64,000 bases of DNA from Actinomycetes bacterium. GTDB taxonomy: Bacteria; Actinomycetota; Acidimicrobiia; Acidimicrobiales; Aldehydirespiratoraceae. The position numbers and the translations under genes are program-made. Below, one piece after another: positions 33,102 through 42,369 of the stretch. Position 1 is the stretch's first letter. Each line of letters begins with the position of its first letter. The notes beneath the pieces are model-generated. The model had not been told where the DNA came from and did no database searches. It saw only the letters and a program-made list of their open reading frames with translations. The stretch is taken from positions 1-64,000 of the forward strand of contig JAJRXC010000098.1 of NCBI GenBank assembly GCA_024276495.1, written 5' to 3'.

Positions 33102-35348
33102 ATGGAGGCTCCGACTCCGGCCTCGGTGGCCACCTCGGCAGGCGACGTCCGTGCCGCGAGGCATCGGTTCGTCTCGCCGGCCCGCCGGTTCTTCGTGACC
33201 GCGGCCCTGTGCGGGGTCGTCGTCGCCCAACCCGTTCTCGACCTGCTCGGAGACAACCCCGAGACGTTTCAGGTCAACCGCGTCGTCGACCGCTCCATCG
33301 TCCTGTTCGCCGTCGGAGTGGTGATCGTTCCGCCCCTCGCGGTGTGGTCGGCCGGCGAGGTAGTCCGCCTGCTTCGCCGAAGCCTGGGGGAGATGGTCCA
33401 CATTGCCGTCGTCGCGATCCTCCTCGGACTCTTCGCCGTCCTCGTCTCGAAAGAGGTGACCGACCGCGCCCCGGTCTACACCGTGCTCGCTCTCGGCGCG
33501 GCCGGCGGTGGGGCGTGGGCATATCGTCGTTTCGAGGGGTTCGGCACCTGGCTTCGTCTGCTCAGCGCTGCGAACCTGCTGTTTCTCGCCCAGTTCCTGT
33601 TCCTCGCCCCGGTGGCCGACCGAATCGGGGCCGACGGGCCGGAACCAGTCGGTGTTGTTCTCGACGCCGGCCCCGCACCGGTGGCAACGCCGCCATCGGT
33701 CCTGATGCTCGTCTTCGACGAATGGCCGACCCAATCGCTCCTCGCGGCCGATGGAACCATCGACGACGTGCGCTTCCCGAACCTCGCAGCCCTAGGCGAC
33801 GAGTCGACGTGGTATCGCCGCTTCACCACCGTCAGCCCGTGGACGCCGACCGCGGTTCCCGCCATGCTCGACGGCATCAACCCTCATGGGGAGCCCAGCT
33901 GGCAGGACCACCCCGACAACCTCTTCAGCCTGCTCGCCGACTCCCACAACCTGATCGTCTCGGAGTCGATCACCCAGCTCTGCGGCTTCGACAGCTGTGG
34001 GGTCCGACCGGTTCCCCCACCCCCACCCGTCGACCAGGGGACCGGCGAGGAGGCCGTTCCGGTCGCCGCTCCCCTGGTCGAGATCGACACCGGACCGCGG
34101 TGGAGGCGACTCCTCGACACCGTCCGGGACTCGTGGGCCCGGCGGGTGACCCCGGGACGACGACCGGCCGGCGACGCCTTCGACGAGTTCGTCGAAGAGG
34201 TGACCGCGGTCGCGCCGGTCGCAGCACCGGAGACGCTCGACGACGACCCCGACGCCGGACTGAGCGACGACGAGATCGCTCTCGAGAGGTTCCTCGCGAC
34301 CCGGGTGCTCGCCCAGCCCAACCGGCACCAACTCTTCGTCGACGCGCTGCGGCCGACCGACGAACCGTTCCTGGGCTTCCTGCACCTGATGCTCCCCCAT
34401 CAGCCCTGGACCATTCGCGAGAACGGCACGTCCTACGATGTCGCCGCCGACCGTGTCGACTACGCCCGCGACCAGAGCGACCCGTGGCCTGTCGCCGTCA
34501 CCCGCCAACGACATCTCCTCCAGGCGGAGTACGCCGACCGACTCCTGGGGGTCATCGTCAACCGGCTCCGGGAGATCGACGAGTACGACGACACACTGAT
34601 CGTGGTCGTCAGTGACCACGGCGCGGCATTCGAGGTCGACGAGCCCAGTCGCTCACTGTCGGATGCGAATCTGGAACAGGTCGTCTACGTTCCGCTGCTC
34701 ATCAAAGCGCCCGGCCAGACCGTCGGCGCCATCGACGACTCGAACGTCAACTCCACCGACGTCACGCCCACGATCGCCGATCTCCTCGGGATCGGACTGC
34801 CGTGGGAGACCGATGGTCGACCCGCGGGGTCCGACGCGGTCACCGCCCGCGGCGAGGACAAGTACGTGTACTCATTCGGCGAACCATTCGACTACGAGTT
34901 CCTCGGCGTCGTCGACTTCGATGCCGAGTCGAGCTTCGCGGAACTCCTCGGCGGGCGATTTCCGTCGATCGGGCCGGCCGATGATCGCCTCGCCGGCCTC
35001 TACCGAGACGTCCCCGGACGCGATCTGATCGGCCAGTCCGCCGGCTCGATCTTCGGTGCCCCGCAGGGGGCCGCGACCGTCGTCGAACTCGACCGACTGC
35101 GCACCCCCGACGGGGACCGGCCGCAACTCGGTGAGATCGCCGGCCAGGTGGATGACGTACCCGACGGGGCAACCATCGTCGTCGCGGTCAACGATCGGAT
35201 CGTGGGGGTTTCTCCCCTGTATCAACGGGCCGGCGATGACAACAGCTTCGTCGTCCTTCTTCCGACCGGCGCGCTCGCCCCGGACCGCAACGAGATCCGG
35301 ATCGGCCTTCGCCGCACCGACGGGGCCGTGGTCGAGCTGACGGTCTGA
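33102..35348 (+). CDS. membrane sulfatase-fold (alkaline phosphatase superfamily) protein
   Basis: A 748-aa protein with about four or five N-terminal membrane helices (to about residue 180; LCGVVVAQPVLDLLG, LFAVGVVIVPPLAVW, IAVVAILLGLFAVL). A large extracytoplasmic sulfatase-like domain follows: metal site MLVFDEWP, presumed nucleophile region in TTVSPWTPTAVPAMLDG, LHLMLPHQPW and VVVSDHGAAFE. Architecture resembles phosphoglycerol- or phosphoethanolamine-transferase-like proteins that modify envelope glycans or lipids; the cysteine of true sulfatases (CxPxR) is absent. A proline-rich loop (PVPPPPPVDQG) interrupts the domain. ATG 33102 has no ribosome site and may be read from a leaderless mRNA (TAGCTT about 16 bases before). 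Confidence 0.8.
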   Translation: MEAPTPASVATSAGDVRAARHRFVSPARRFFVTAALCGVVVAQPVLDLLGDNPETFQVNRVVDRSIVLFAVGVVIVPPLAVWSAGEVVRLLRRSLGEMVHIAVVAILLGLFAVLVSKEVTDRAPVYTVLALGAAGGGAWAYRRFEGFGTWLRLLSAANLLFLAQFLFLAPVADRIGADGPEPVGVVLDAGPAPVATPPSVLMLVFDEWPTQSLLAADGTIDDVRFPNLAALGDESTWYRRFTTVSPWTPTAVPAMLDGINPHGEPSWQDHPDNLFSLLADSHNLIVSESITQLCGFDSCGVRPVPPPPPVDQGTGEEAVPVAAPLVEIDTGPRWRRLLDTVRDSWARRVTPGRRPAGDAFDEFVEEVTAVAPVAAPETLDDDPDAGLSDDEIALERFLATRVLAQPNRHQLFVDALRPTDEPFLGFLHLMLPHQPWTIRENGTSYDVAADRVDYARDQSDPWPVAVTRQRHLLQAEYADRLLGVIVNRLREIDEYDDTLIVVVSDHGAAFEVDEPSRSLSDANLEQVVYVPLLIKAPGQTVGAIDDSNVNSTDVTPTIADLLGIGLPWETDGRPAGSDAVTARGEDKYVYSFGEPFDYEFLGVVDFDAESSFAELLGGRFPSIGPADDRLAGLYRDVPGRDLIGQSAGSIFGAPQGAATVVELDRLRTPDGDRPQLGEIAGQVDDVPDGATIVVAVNDRIVGVSPLYQRAGDDNSFVVLLPTGALAPDRNEIRIGLRRTDGAVVELTV

Positions 35349-35414
35349 CGGATTCGTCGACCCGAGTCGCACCGCATCGGACCCGGTATCGGTTTCGCGT
35401 TCTCCTGAGCGCCC

Positions 35415-35960
35415 CTACGCCGGAAGGCCATCGGGGGCATCGACGACGATCGTCTTCACCATCTTGTCGGTGAGACGCTGGTGGGTCTCACCGCTGAAGA
35501 TCCACAGGGCGCTGACCAGTCCGAACACCCCGAAGGTGATCTGCCCGAGCAGGCCGTCGATGACCCAACCCCGCAGGAACATCGTGCCCCAGCCAGCCGG
35601 CCGGCCGGTGCGTTCGTCGAGGACATACATCTTCAGCACCTGTTTGGCCGGGGTCTGACCACGGCCGTAGGCGACGAAGGCCCAGATGAGATACCCGATG
35701 CCGAGCGTGACGATGATGAGAACGATGCCGAGCAGGAAGTTGCCGAAACGTTTCCCGAGGCCCGACAGCTGAGTGCCGGCCGGCACGGCCGGGGCGGACG
35801 CCATCAGGGCGATCGGGGCCATCGCCGGGCCGGGCGGCGCGGTCGGAGCCGGAGAGGATTCCGGTGGATACCAGTTGCCGTCGCTCGCCTTCCAGTAGCC
35901 GGGACCGGGGGGCTCGTCGGCGGACGGGGGCTGAGGCGGGAGGTTCTGATCTGAGTTCAC
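35415..35960 (-). CDS. RDD-family membrane protein
   Basis: A 181-aa protein with a soluble Pro-rich N-terminus carrying a short Trp motif (PGYWKASDGNWYPPES, like the DUF2510-type phospholipid-proximal motif of actinobacteria). An RDD domain follows: KRFGNFLLGIVLIIVTLGIG with an Arg at the first helix, TPAKQVLKMYVLDERTGRPA, and VSALWIFSGETHQRLTDKMV with the conserved Asp/Lys end. RDD proteins are small transporters or envelope proteins of mostly unknown function. GTG 35960 is used; ATG 35981 would add seven residues. Convergent with the sulfatase-fold gene, with 66 bases between the stops that hold no clear terminator. Confidence 0.83.
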   Translation of the reverse strand: MNSDQNLPPQPPSADEPPGPGYWKASDGNWYPPESSPAPTAPPGPAMAPIALMASAPAVPAGTQLSGLGKRFGNFLLGIVLIIVTLGIGYLIWAFVAYGRGQTPAKQVLKMYVLDERTGRPAGWGTMFLRGWVIDGLLGQITFGVFGLVSALWIFSGETHQRLTDKMVKTIVVDAPDGLPA

Positions 35961-36005
35961 CCTGTGAGTGTCGCACAGCATCCCGCCCGACGACAGGCAA
36001 TCGAC

Positions 36006-37697
36006 TCAGTCGACATCGAAACGCAGGGGCACGCGGATCAGGTCGAAGTCGAGGGGGTTCAACGTGTTGACCCTCGTGTAGTAGAGGAAGGGGAACTGAC
36101 CTGTGGTGTCGAAGCTCAGCGAGTCGCTCGCAGGATCGACCAGCGTGGGGTAGGCGTCGAAGGGAGTCTGATAGCCGTTGGTCCAGTTCCACACCGCCTC
36201 GGCGATGAGCGTCGGCTCGCTCCAGTTGATCAGGTCCTCGGAGGTGACGAAGTAGATCCCCACCGGGTCGATGCGACCGTAGCCGGCGATGGCGACGAAT
36301 CGCTCCAGATAGGTGTTGTACGTCAGGCCCGAGATCGGGGCGTCGAGCACGCTCGGGCAGGTGGAGTCGACTGGATCGAGGCCTGGCGTCGTGTACGGGT
36401 CGGGAAACGACATGGAGAAAGCGGCCCCGTCCCAGGCCCGCCACGAGGAAGGATCCTCCAGCGTGTCGGTTCGCAGGAGGCACTCCCCTTCGCGGTCGAT
36501 TCCGTCGCGATGGAAGTCGTACTGAACCAGCATGTAGTAGAAGCCGTCGTTCGGGCTCTTCACGATGCCGCTCGGCTGCCACATGCCCACCATGCCCGCG
36601 TTCGGCACGTACGGCACCGGCACGGTGGCGATCAGGTTGTCGGGCGCGGCCGGTGACGACCAGGTCGCGCCGCCGTCCTCTGAGACCGCCCACGTGAGGC
36701 TGACCATCTGGCACTTGGGCGTCGGTGAGGTGCACAGCTCGTCGCGATAATCGATCGTGACTTCGAAGCTCGTCGAGTCGAACCCGGCATCGCCGCGAGA
36801 GTCGACCCAGAAATCGACGTTGTCGCCCGCCTCGACATCGAGGCGCAACACCCTCTGGTAGGAGTCGGTGTCGCCCTCGTCGATCGTGACCGACCACACT
36901 TCTCCGTCAGGTCCGTCGACCCCTACCAGTACCCCGTTGCCACCGCCCTGGCCCACGTCGGCGACCTTGACCTTCATGGAGATGCCACCCGTCTGCGGTG
37001 CTGTCCATCGACGGACGGCATCGCAGGCCACATCGGGATGCATCCCCCCGTCCGAGATGAGACACAAATCGCCGCGTCGCCACTCGCCGTCGACGACCGC
37101 GAGATCGAAGGTGCCACCGTCGGAACGGCCGAGATACGTCCAGTCTTGTTCCCCCTGGGTCAATGAGAAGTCTCGTCGTGCGTCCCATCGGTTGGCCTTG
37201 TCCCCATGGAACTCGTTGTGGATCACGGCATAGATCGTGGAGCCGTCCTCGGTGTAGGTCGCCGCGATCCAACCGAACTGGTCGTACTTCGAGGGGTCGG
37301 GGTCGAGACCCGACTCGCGAATCGCCGGACACGTCGGCACCAGGGAGTCGAGGTCGGGCCCCATGAGACGAAAGTTGGTCTCGTGGGCAAGCGTCATGGT
37401 GATCTCACCGTCGGCGGAACGAAACGCACGAACCGGCAGGTCGGGTCGCATTCTCTCGTCGCAGCGATCCTCGGACCAGTCGAAGATCATCTCCTCGGGG
37501 CCGACCACGGCGACGGACGCGGCGAAAGGAGGCACCGTGGTCGGAGGCACCGTGGTCGGAGGCACCGTGGTCGGTGGGACAGTGGTCGAGGGGGGAACTC
37601 CCGACACTGATCCGGAATCACCGCCGCCCGACGAGCACGCCGCCGCGACAAGCCCGAACACCACCAAGACGACGGCCGCCCCTCGATTGATACGCAT
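36006..37697 (-). CDS. secreted lipoprotein with a beta-propeller-like body
   Basis: A 563-aa predicted lipoprotein. ATG 37697 has GAGAGG nine bases upstream and begins a signal peptide (AAVVLVVFGLVAAACSS, lipobox AAAC). A PPTTV repeat stalk follows, then a body with repeated Trp/Asp-rich strands (FGWIAATYTEDGSTIYAVIH, MVSLTWAVSEDGGATWSSP, PVGIYFVTSEDLINWSEP, FPFLYYTRVNTLNPLDF). The DGGATWS and SEDLINWSEP pieces look like BNR/glycosidase five-bladed propeller strands seen in DUF4185-type carbohydrate-active proteins. No catalytic residues are assigned. It ends 14 bases before the next gene's coding strand and is probably surface-exposed. Confidence 0.75.
   Translation of the reverse strand: MRINRGAAVVLVVFGLVAAACSSGGGDSGSVSGVPPSTTVPPTTVPPTTVPPTTVPPFAASVAVVGPEEMIFDWSEDRCDERMRPDLPVRAFRSADGEITMTLAHETNFRLMGPDLDSLVPTCPAIRESGLDPDPSKYDQFGWIAATYTEDGSTIYAVIHNEFHGDKANRWDARRDFSLTQGEQDWTYLGRSDGGTFDLAVVDGEWRRGDLCLISDGGMHPDVACDAVRRWTAPQTGGISMKVKVADVGQGGGNGVLVGVDGPDGEVWSVTIDEGDTDSYQRVLRLDVEAGDNVDFWVDSRGDAGFDSTSFEVTIDYRDELCTSPTPKCQMVSLTWAVSEDGGATWSSPAAPDNLIATVPVPYVPNAGMVGMWQPSGIVKSPNDGFYYMLVQYDFHRDGIDREGECLLRTDTLEDPSSWRAWDGAAFSMSFPDPYTTPGLDPVDSTCPSVLDAPISGLTYNTYLERFVAIAGYGRIDPVGIYFVTSEDLINWSEPTLIAEAVWNWTNGYQTPFDAYPTLVDPASDSLSFDTTGQFPFLYYTRVNTLNPLDFDLIRVPLRFDVD
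37528..37587 (-). repeat. 15-bp tandem repeat encoding PPTTV units
   Basis: Three exact copies of GGAGGCACCGTGGTC (37528-37542, 37543-37557, 37558-37572) and a fourth degenerate copy (37573-37587) lie in tandem, in frame. Read on the minus strand they encode the Pro-Thr-Thr-Val stalk after the lipobox. Such a tract can change copy number by slippage and so alter stalk length. Confidence 0.85.
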
Positions 37698-37710
37698 CGT
37701 GACCATCCTC

Positions 37711-39927
37711 TCATCGCCGCTCCACAACGTACCGCGTCGGTCGAGCTGCGTTCGAGACGTCGGCCACGGCACGGGCGAGGGCCCGCTCGACGATCTGTCG
37801 TTCGGAAACCAGCACGAGCTCAGCGGCCGCACCGAGCGGCACGAACGAATCGAGAGCGGCCACTCGATCGACCCGACCGGCGAAGCCTCCCTCGACGAGC
37901 GCCGCCACCACGGCTTCGCCCACTCCCCCGCTGTGGCGGGTCTCGTCGACAACGAGGACCCGCCCGGTGCTGTGCGCCTCCCGGAGAAGGTCGTCGACGG
38001 GAAGTGGCGCCAACCAGCGCAGGTCGACGACTCGCCAGCGCTCACCCAGATCGGCGAGTCGGGCCCGGGCCCGCAGGCTCGCGAAGAGGCCGTTGCCCCA
38101 GGTGAGGATCGTGCCGTCGGCGCCGTCGCCATGGGTTCGGGCGACCCCGATCGGCACGTGGTCGACGGTCGGAGGGGCCAGCCACAAGCCGTCGCCGTCG
38201 GTGTGGAGATCGGCGGTGTGGTAGCGGGCGATGGGTTCGAGGAAGACACAGACCGAGCCGTCGATCTCGGCGGAGGCCAGACAGGTTCGCAGCATCGATG
38301 CGGCATCGCTCGGATGGCTCGGCGAGGCGATGACGAGACCCGGGATGTCGCGCAGCACGGCGACCGAGTTGTCGTTGTGGAAGTGGCCGCCGAAGCCCCG
38401 CTGGTAGCCGTACGCCGCGATCCGCACGACCATCGGGTTGCGGTATCGACCCTGAGAGAAGAACGCGAGCGATGCCGCCTCTCCGCGTAGCTGATCCTCC
38501 GCGTTGTGGAGATACGCCAGATACTGGATCTCCGGGATCGGGAGGAAGCCGTTGACCGCCGCGCCCAACGCGAGCCCGAGGATTGATTGCTCGTCGAGAA
38601 TCGTGTCGAACACGCGACCGGCGCCGTGGCGCTTTTGCAGCCCGCGGGTGACGCCGTAGACGCCGCCCTTGCGACCGACGTCCTCTCCGAAGACCAAGCT
38701 GTTGGGCCGAAGGGCCAGCAGGTCATCGAGAACGCGGTTGATGGTCTGGGCCAGCGTGGCCGGCGAACGATCGATGCCGGCACGGTCGACGAGCTCCTCG
38801 GCGGCAGTCTTCACGCGAACCGGAGTCCGAGGGGCCAACGGCGCCATCACCTCGGGCCCGCTGCGCAGTTCCGGTTCGGACCGGAGCTCCAGCATGCGGC
38901 GCCGCACCGTGTCTCGTTCGGCGAGATACCAGGCCACGAGATCAGCGCCGGTGCAGTTTCCGCCGACGACCTGGACGGCGGCGGTGGCGAGGATCGGATC
39001 ACGTTCGATGTCGGCCCGGAGCTCGGCCGGCGACCGATAGGCGGTCTCGACGTCGGTTCCGGCATGGCCGAGGAACCGCACGCAGCCCAGATGCAGGAAC
39101 CCGGGACGTCCGGTGGCGCGGATCTCGGCGGCGAGCCGGGTGGCCTGGTCGAGCACCGCCCCGGGGTCGTCGCCGGCCGCCGCCGCCCACCGCTCGCCGA
39201 ACCGCCCTCGCGTCGACGAGGCCACCCAACCCGGCGTGGTCGGCACGCTGATGCCCAGGCCGTTGTCCTCGCACACGAACAGAACCGGCACGGCGTCACC
39301 TCGGAACGAGGCCGCGAGCGCCGCGTTGATGGCCCCCTGGGCGGTCGAGTGGTTCAGCGACGCGTCGCCGAAGCTGCACACGACCACGGAATCACGCGGC
39401 CAGGTCGGCTCGAACGTCTCGGCGAGGGCGAAGCTCCGGGCCAAGCCGACGGCGCGGGGCAGGTGGGAAGCGATCGTGGAGGTCTGCGGAATGATGTCGA
39501 GGCGATGACTGCCGAAGACCTTGTGACGTCCCCCGGCCATCGATTCGGTCGAGCGGGCCAGCATCCCGCGCAGCACGTCGCCTACCGGATCGTGGCCACC
39601 CACCTGGGCGGCTCGCGAGAAGAAGAACCCGCCCGATCGGTAGTGCAGCAGGGCAGGGTCGGTGGGCCGCAGCGCCATCGCCACTGCGGCGTTCGCCTCG
39701 TGACCGGCGGATCCGATCGTGTAGTAGCCGAGGTCGTGTTCCCGTCGGGCCCAGCGAGCGACGTGATCAACGACACGCGACAGGACCTGCGCCTCGAAAA
39801 GCTCTGCGGCCGCGAGCGGGTCGAGATGAGTCGGCGGGGCGGTCGAGGAGGCGTCGAGGCGTTCGATGCGGGCGAGAAGGTCGTGTTCGAGCGGCTCGAG
39901 GTCGGAGGGAAGCGAACGGTCGGTCAC
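37711..39927 (-). CDS. 2-oxoacid dehydrogenase E1, alpha-beta fusion
   Basis: A 738-aa thiamine-diphosphate enzyme. The N-terminal half is E1-alpha-like: TIGSAGHEANAAVAMALRP, phosphorylation-loop-like FGSHRLDIIPQTSTIASHLP, TDP site SFGDASLNHSTAQGAINAA and FVCEDNGLGISVPT. The C-terminal half is E1-beta-like: VFGEDVGRKGGVYGVTRGLQ, FDTILDEQSILGLALGAAVN, GQRYRN-type loop in FFSQGRYRNPMVVRI and VDETRHSGGVGEAVVAAL. Branched-chain or 2-oxoadipate-type oxidative decarboxylation is plausible. No E2 or E3 gene is nearby. GTG 39927 overlaps the RpiR stop (GTGA), so the enzyme is coupled to its presumed regulator. Confidence 0.9.
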   Translation of the reverse strand: MTDRSLPSDLEPLEHDLLARIERLDASSTAPPTHLDPLAAAELFEAQVLSRVVDHVARWARREHDLGYYTIGSAGHEANAAVAMALRPTDPALLHYRSGGFFFSRAAQVGGHDPVGDVLRGMLARSTESMAGGRHKVFGSHRLDIIPQTSTIASHLPRAVGLARSFALAETFEPTWPRDSVVVCSFGDASLNHSTAQGAINAALAASFRGDAVPVLFVCEDNGLGISVPTTPGWVASSTRGRFGERWAAAAGDDPGAVLDQATRLAAEIRATGRPGFLHLGCVRFLGHAGTDVETAYRSPAELRADIERDPILATAAVQVVGGNCTGADLVAWYLAERDTVRRRMLELRSEPELRSGPEVMAPLAPRTPVRVKTAAEELVDRAGIDRSPATLAQTINRVLDDLLALRPNSLVFGEDVGRKGGVYGVTRGLQKRHGAGRVFDTILDEQSILGLALGAAVNGFLPIPEIQYLAYLHNAEDQLRGEAASLAFFSQGRYRNPMVVRIAAYGYQRGFGGHFHNDNSVAVLRDIPGLVIASPSHPSDAASMLRTCLASAEIDGSVCVFLEPIARYHTADLHTDGDGLWLAPPTVDHVPIGVARTHGDGADGTILTWGNGLFASLRARARLADLGERWRVVDLRWLAPLPVDDLLREAHSTGRVLVVDETRHSGGVGEAVVAALVEGGFAGRVDRVAALDSFVPLGAAAELVLVSERQIVERALARAVADVSNAARPTRYVVERR

Positions 39928-40790
39928 CGGCTCGGGTCCTCTCCGGGCAGATACACGTCGTTGGCGGCCCACAACGCCTCGGTTCGGTCGAGTCGGGCGG
40001 TCGCCGATTCCCGTAGGTGGTCCGCGACCTCGGCCAGCAGGAGCTCGACGAGGGCCACCGCCGGCAACGTGCTGTCGAACGGCCCGACTGCCGCAACCGG
40101 AACCGCACACCAGCGGTCGGCGATCGCCGCGAGTGGCGACAGTGGGCCGTCGGTGATCGCGATCACGATCACGCCCTGGTCGGAGAGCCCTCGGGCGGTG
40201 TCGATCACCGTCCGTTCGTAGCGAGGGACGTCCAGGACCACCGCGACGTCGTCACCGGCCGCATCGGCCACGTCGATCGCGATGTCGGCCCGCGAACCGT
40301 GGAGGTGACGAACGCCGGGCCGCAGGAGCCGCAGACCGGCCGCCAGGACGTCTCCAGGGGCCGAGGAGGTCTCCGCTCCGAGCACCCAGACCGATCCGGC
40401 GCATGCCGCCAGCCGCGCCGCGATGTCGACGATGTCGTCTTCAGCGATGCCGGCGAACAACGCGTCCAGACTGCCGAGCGCGTTGGCCCGCGCCTGCTCC
40501 CAGCCGCTGGACGGGGCGGGTCGACGGATCCGGTCGGTCGGTCGACGCAGCTCGTCGGCCAGAGACGCCCGGGCAGTGTCCTGAAGATCGCGGTATCCGT
40601 CGAACCCCAGCTTCGCCGCGAAACGCACGATGGTGGGGCCGCTCGTTTCCACCCGCGAGGCCATCTCCGCCACGGTTTCGAACGCGAGGGCCGTGGGTTC
40701 GGCGAGCACGGTCTCCGCGATTCGGCGCTCCGTCGGGGTGAGCGCGTCGGCCGCGTCGGCAATGCGCTCGGCGAGGGTTCCCGTGGACAT
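39924..40790 (-). CDS. MurR/RpiR-family transcriptional regulator
   Basis: A 288-aa regulator with an N-terminal HTH_6 domain (LTPTERRIAETVLAEP, TVAEMASRVETSGPTIVRFA, KLGFDGYRDLQ) and a C-terminal SIS sugar-phosphate-isomerase-like domain (VWVLGAETSSAPGDVLAAGL, VIVIAITDGPLSPLAAIADR). RpiR proteins usually sense phosphosugars but also act in amino-acid and alpha-keto-acid regulons. ATG 40790 is divergent from the aldehyde dehydrogenase gene, and an inverted repeat in the 46-base gap is a likely operator. It is the first gene of the transcript with the E1 fusion. Confidence 0.9.
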   Translation of the reverse strand: MSTGTLAERIADAADALTPTERRIAETVLAEPTALAFETVAEMASRVETSGPTIVRFAAKLGFDGYRDLQDTARASLADELRRPTDRIRRPAPSSGWEQARANALGSLDALFAGIAEDDIVDIAARLAACAGSVWVLGAETSSAPGDVLAAGLRLLRPGVRHLHGSRADIAIDVADAAGDDVAVVLDVPRYERTVIDTARGLSDQGVIVIAITDGPLSPLAAIADRWCAVPVAAVGPFDSTLPAVALVELLLAEVADHLRESATARLDRTEALWAANDVYLPGEDPSR

Positions 40791-40797
40791 GACACAG

Positions 40798-40829
40798 ACA
40801 TTACATATATCGCCGAGCTGATGTAGTGT
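40798..40829. promoter_or_regulatory. inverted repeat, probable RpiR operator
   Basis: ACATTACAT (40798-40806) and ATGTAGTGT (40821-40829) are reverse complements with one mismatch, separated by 14 bases. They sit between the divergent starts of rpiR and the aldehyde dehydrogenase gene. A small palindrome GTTTCAAAC (40828-40836) abuts the second arm and the ATG. The AT-rich TTACATATAT inside also offers -10 elements. The placement would let one regulator control both directions. Confidence 0.6.
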
Positions 40830-40836
40830 TTCAAAC

Positions 40837-42369
40837 ATGAGCGACCCGCACTCCCGGAACGACAGCCGCGCGGCGGAGATCCTCCGAGCAACCGGGATCG
40901 AGGCGAGCAACCTCGCCGCCGACGACCTGGTGGTCACCACCCCGGTCGACGGGGCCGAGCTCGCTCGCCTCGCCACCCACACACCCGCCGCGACCCGCGA
41001 ATCGATCGCCGCGGCGGTGGCGGCATTCGCCGAGTGGCGCACAGTCCCCGCCCCGCGCCGCGGCGAGCTGATCCGCCTGTTCGGCGCGGAGCTCCGGGCC
41101 GCCAAGGGCGATCTCGGCCGTCTGGTGTCCCTCGAGTCGGGAAAGATCATCCAGGAGGGGCTCGGCGAGGTTCAGGAGATGATCGACATCTGCGACTTCG
41201 CCGTCGGGTTGTCACGCCAGCTCTACGGTCGCACGATCGCGTCGGAGCGTCCCGGCCATTCGATGCGCGAGGTGTGGCATCCGCTCGGCGTGTGTGCGAT
41301 CGTCACCGCGTTCAACTTCCCCGTCGCCCCGTGGTGCTGGAACGCCGCCCTCGCCCTGGTCTGCGGCGACCCCGTGATCTGGAAACCGTCGGAGAAGACC
41401 CCTCTGACCGCACTCGCGACGCAGAGAATCCTCCAGCGGGCCATCGAACGGTTCGGCGACGCGCCCGACCGGCTGTCCCAGGTCGTGCTCGGCGCCGCCG
41501 ACGTCGGTGCGGTTCTGAGCGCGAGCGACGACGTCGCGATCGTCTCGGCCACGGGCTCGTGTGCGATGGGTCGCGCGGTCGGGCCCGCCGTTGCCGCCCG
41601 CTTCGGCCGCACCATCCTCGAGTTGGGGGGAAACAACGCGATGATCGTCGCGCCGTCGGCCGATCTCGAGATGGCGGCACGGGCCATCGTGTTCAGCGCG
41701 GTCGGCACGGCCGGACAACGATGCACCACCCTGCGTCGACTCATCGTGCACCGGGACGTGTACGTCGAACTGGTGCCGCGCCTTGTTGCCGCCTACGAGA
41801 GCCTCCCGATCGGTGATCCCCTCGACGAGAAGACGCTTGTCGGCCCCCTCATCGACGAAGAGGCCTTCGCTTCGATGGGCGACGCACTGCGCATCGCACG
41901 GAGGTCGGGCGCCCGCATCACCGGCGGCAACCGGGTCCTCGTCGACGAGTTCCCGAACGCGTGGTATGTCCGCCCGGCGATCGTCGAACACCGTGAGCCC
42001 ACCGAGTTGATGCGAGAGGAGACGTTTGCCCCCCTTCTCCATGTCGTGCCCTACGACGAGCTGTCGGCCGCCATCGCGATGCAAAACGACGTCCCCCAGG
42101 GACTGTCCTCGTGCATCTTCTCCACCGACGTGCGAGAGACCGAGGAGTTCATCTCCGCGATCGGATCCGACTGCGGAATCGCGAACGTCAACATCGGCCC
42201 CTCGGGCGCGGAGATCGGCGGCGCGTTCGGAGGGGAGAAGGAGACCGGCGGCGGTCGCGAATCGGGCTCCGATGCGTGGAAGGGCTACATGCGCCGCCAA
42301 ACGATCACGGTCAACTACTCGCGCGATCTGCCCCTCGCCCAGGGCATCACCTTCGAACTCGATCGATGA
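40837..42369 (+). CDS. aminoadipate-semialdehyde dehydrogenase (ALDH7 type)
   Basis: A 510-aa NAD(P)-dependent aldehyde dehydrogenase oxidising L-2-aminoadipate 6-semialdehyde (open form of piperideine-6-carboxylate) to 2-aminoadipate. Motifs: FNFPVAPWCWNAALAL, IWKPSEKTPLTALA, ELGGNNAMI (catalytic Glu) and GTAGQRCTTLRRL (catalytic Cys near residue 296), with CTTLRR and ESGSDAWKGYMRRQT being ALDH7/AmaB hallmarks. The ATG at 40837 follows the RpiR-type inverted repeat. Its TGA overlaps the ATG of the next gene (ATGA). With that gene it forms a two-step lysine to aminoadipate route; pathway direction is inference from family roles. Confidence 0.9.
   Translation: MSDPHSRNDSRAAEILRATGIEASNLAADDLVVTTPVDGAELARLATHTPAATRESIAAAVAAFAEWRTVPAPRRGELIRLFGAELRAAKGDLGRLVSLESGKIIQEGLGEVQEMIDICDFAVGLSRQLYGRTIASERPGHSMREVWHPLGVCAIVTAFNFPVAPWCWNAALALVCGDPVIWKPSEKTPLTALATQRILQRAIERFGDAPDRLSQVVLGAADVGAVLSASDDVAIVSATGSCAMGRAVGPAVAARFGRTILELGGNNAMIVAPSADLEMAARAIVFSAVGTAGQRCTTLRRLIVHRDVYVELVPRLVAAYESLPIGDPLDEKTLVGPLIDEEAFASMGDALRIARRSGARITGGNRVLVDEFPNAWYVRPAIVEHREPTELMREETFAPLLHVVPYDELSAAIAMQNDVPQGLSSCIFSTDVRETEEFISAIGSDCGIANVNIGPSGAEIGGAFGGEKETGGGRESGSDAWKGYMRRQTITVNYSRDLPLAQGITFELDR

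Noticed and set aside
37528..37587. CRISPR-like direct repeats
   Set aside because: Units are contiguous 15-mers without spacers and encode an in-frame PPTTV stalk.
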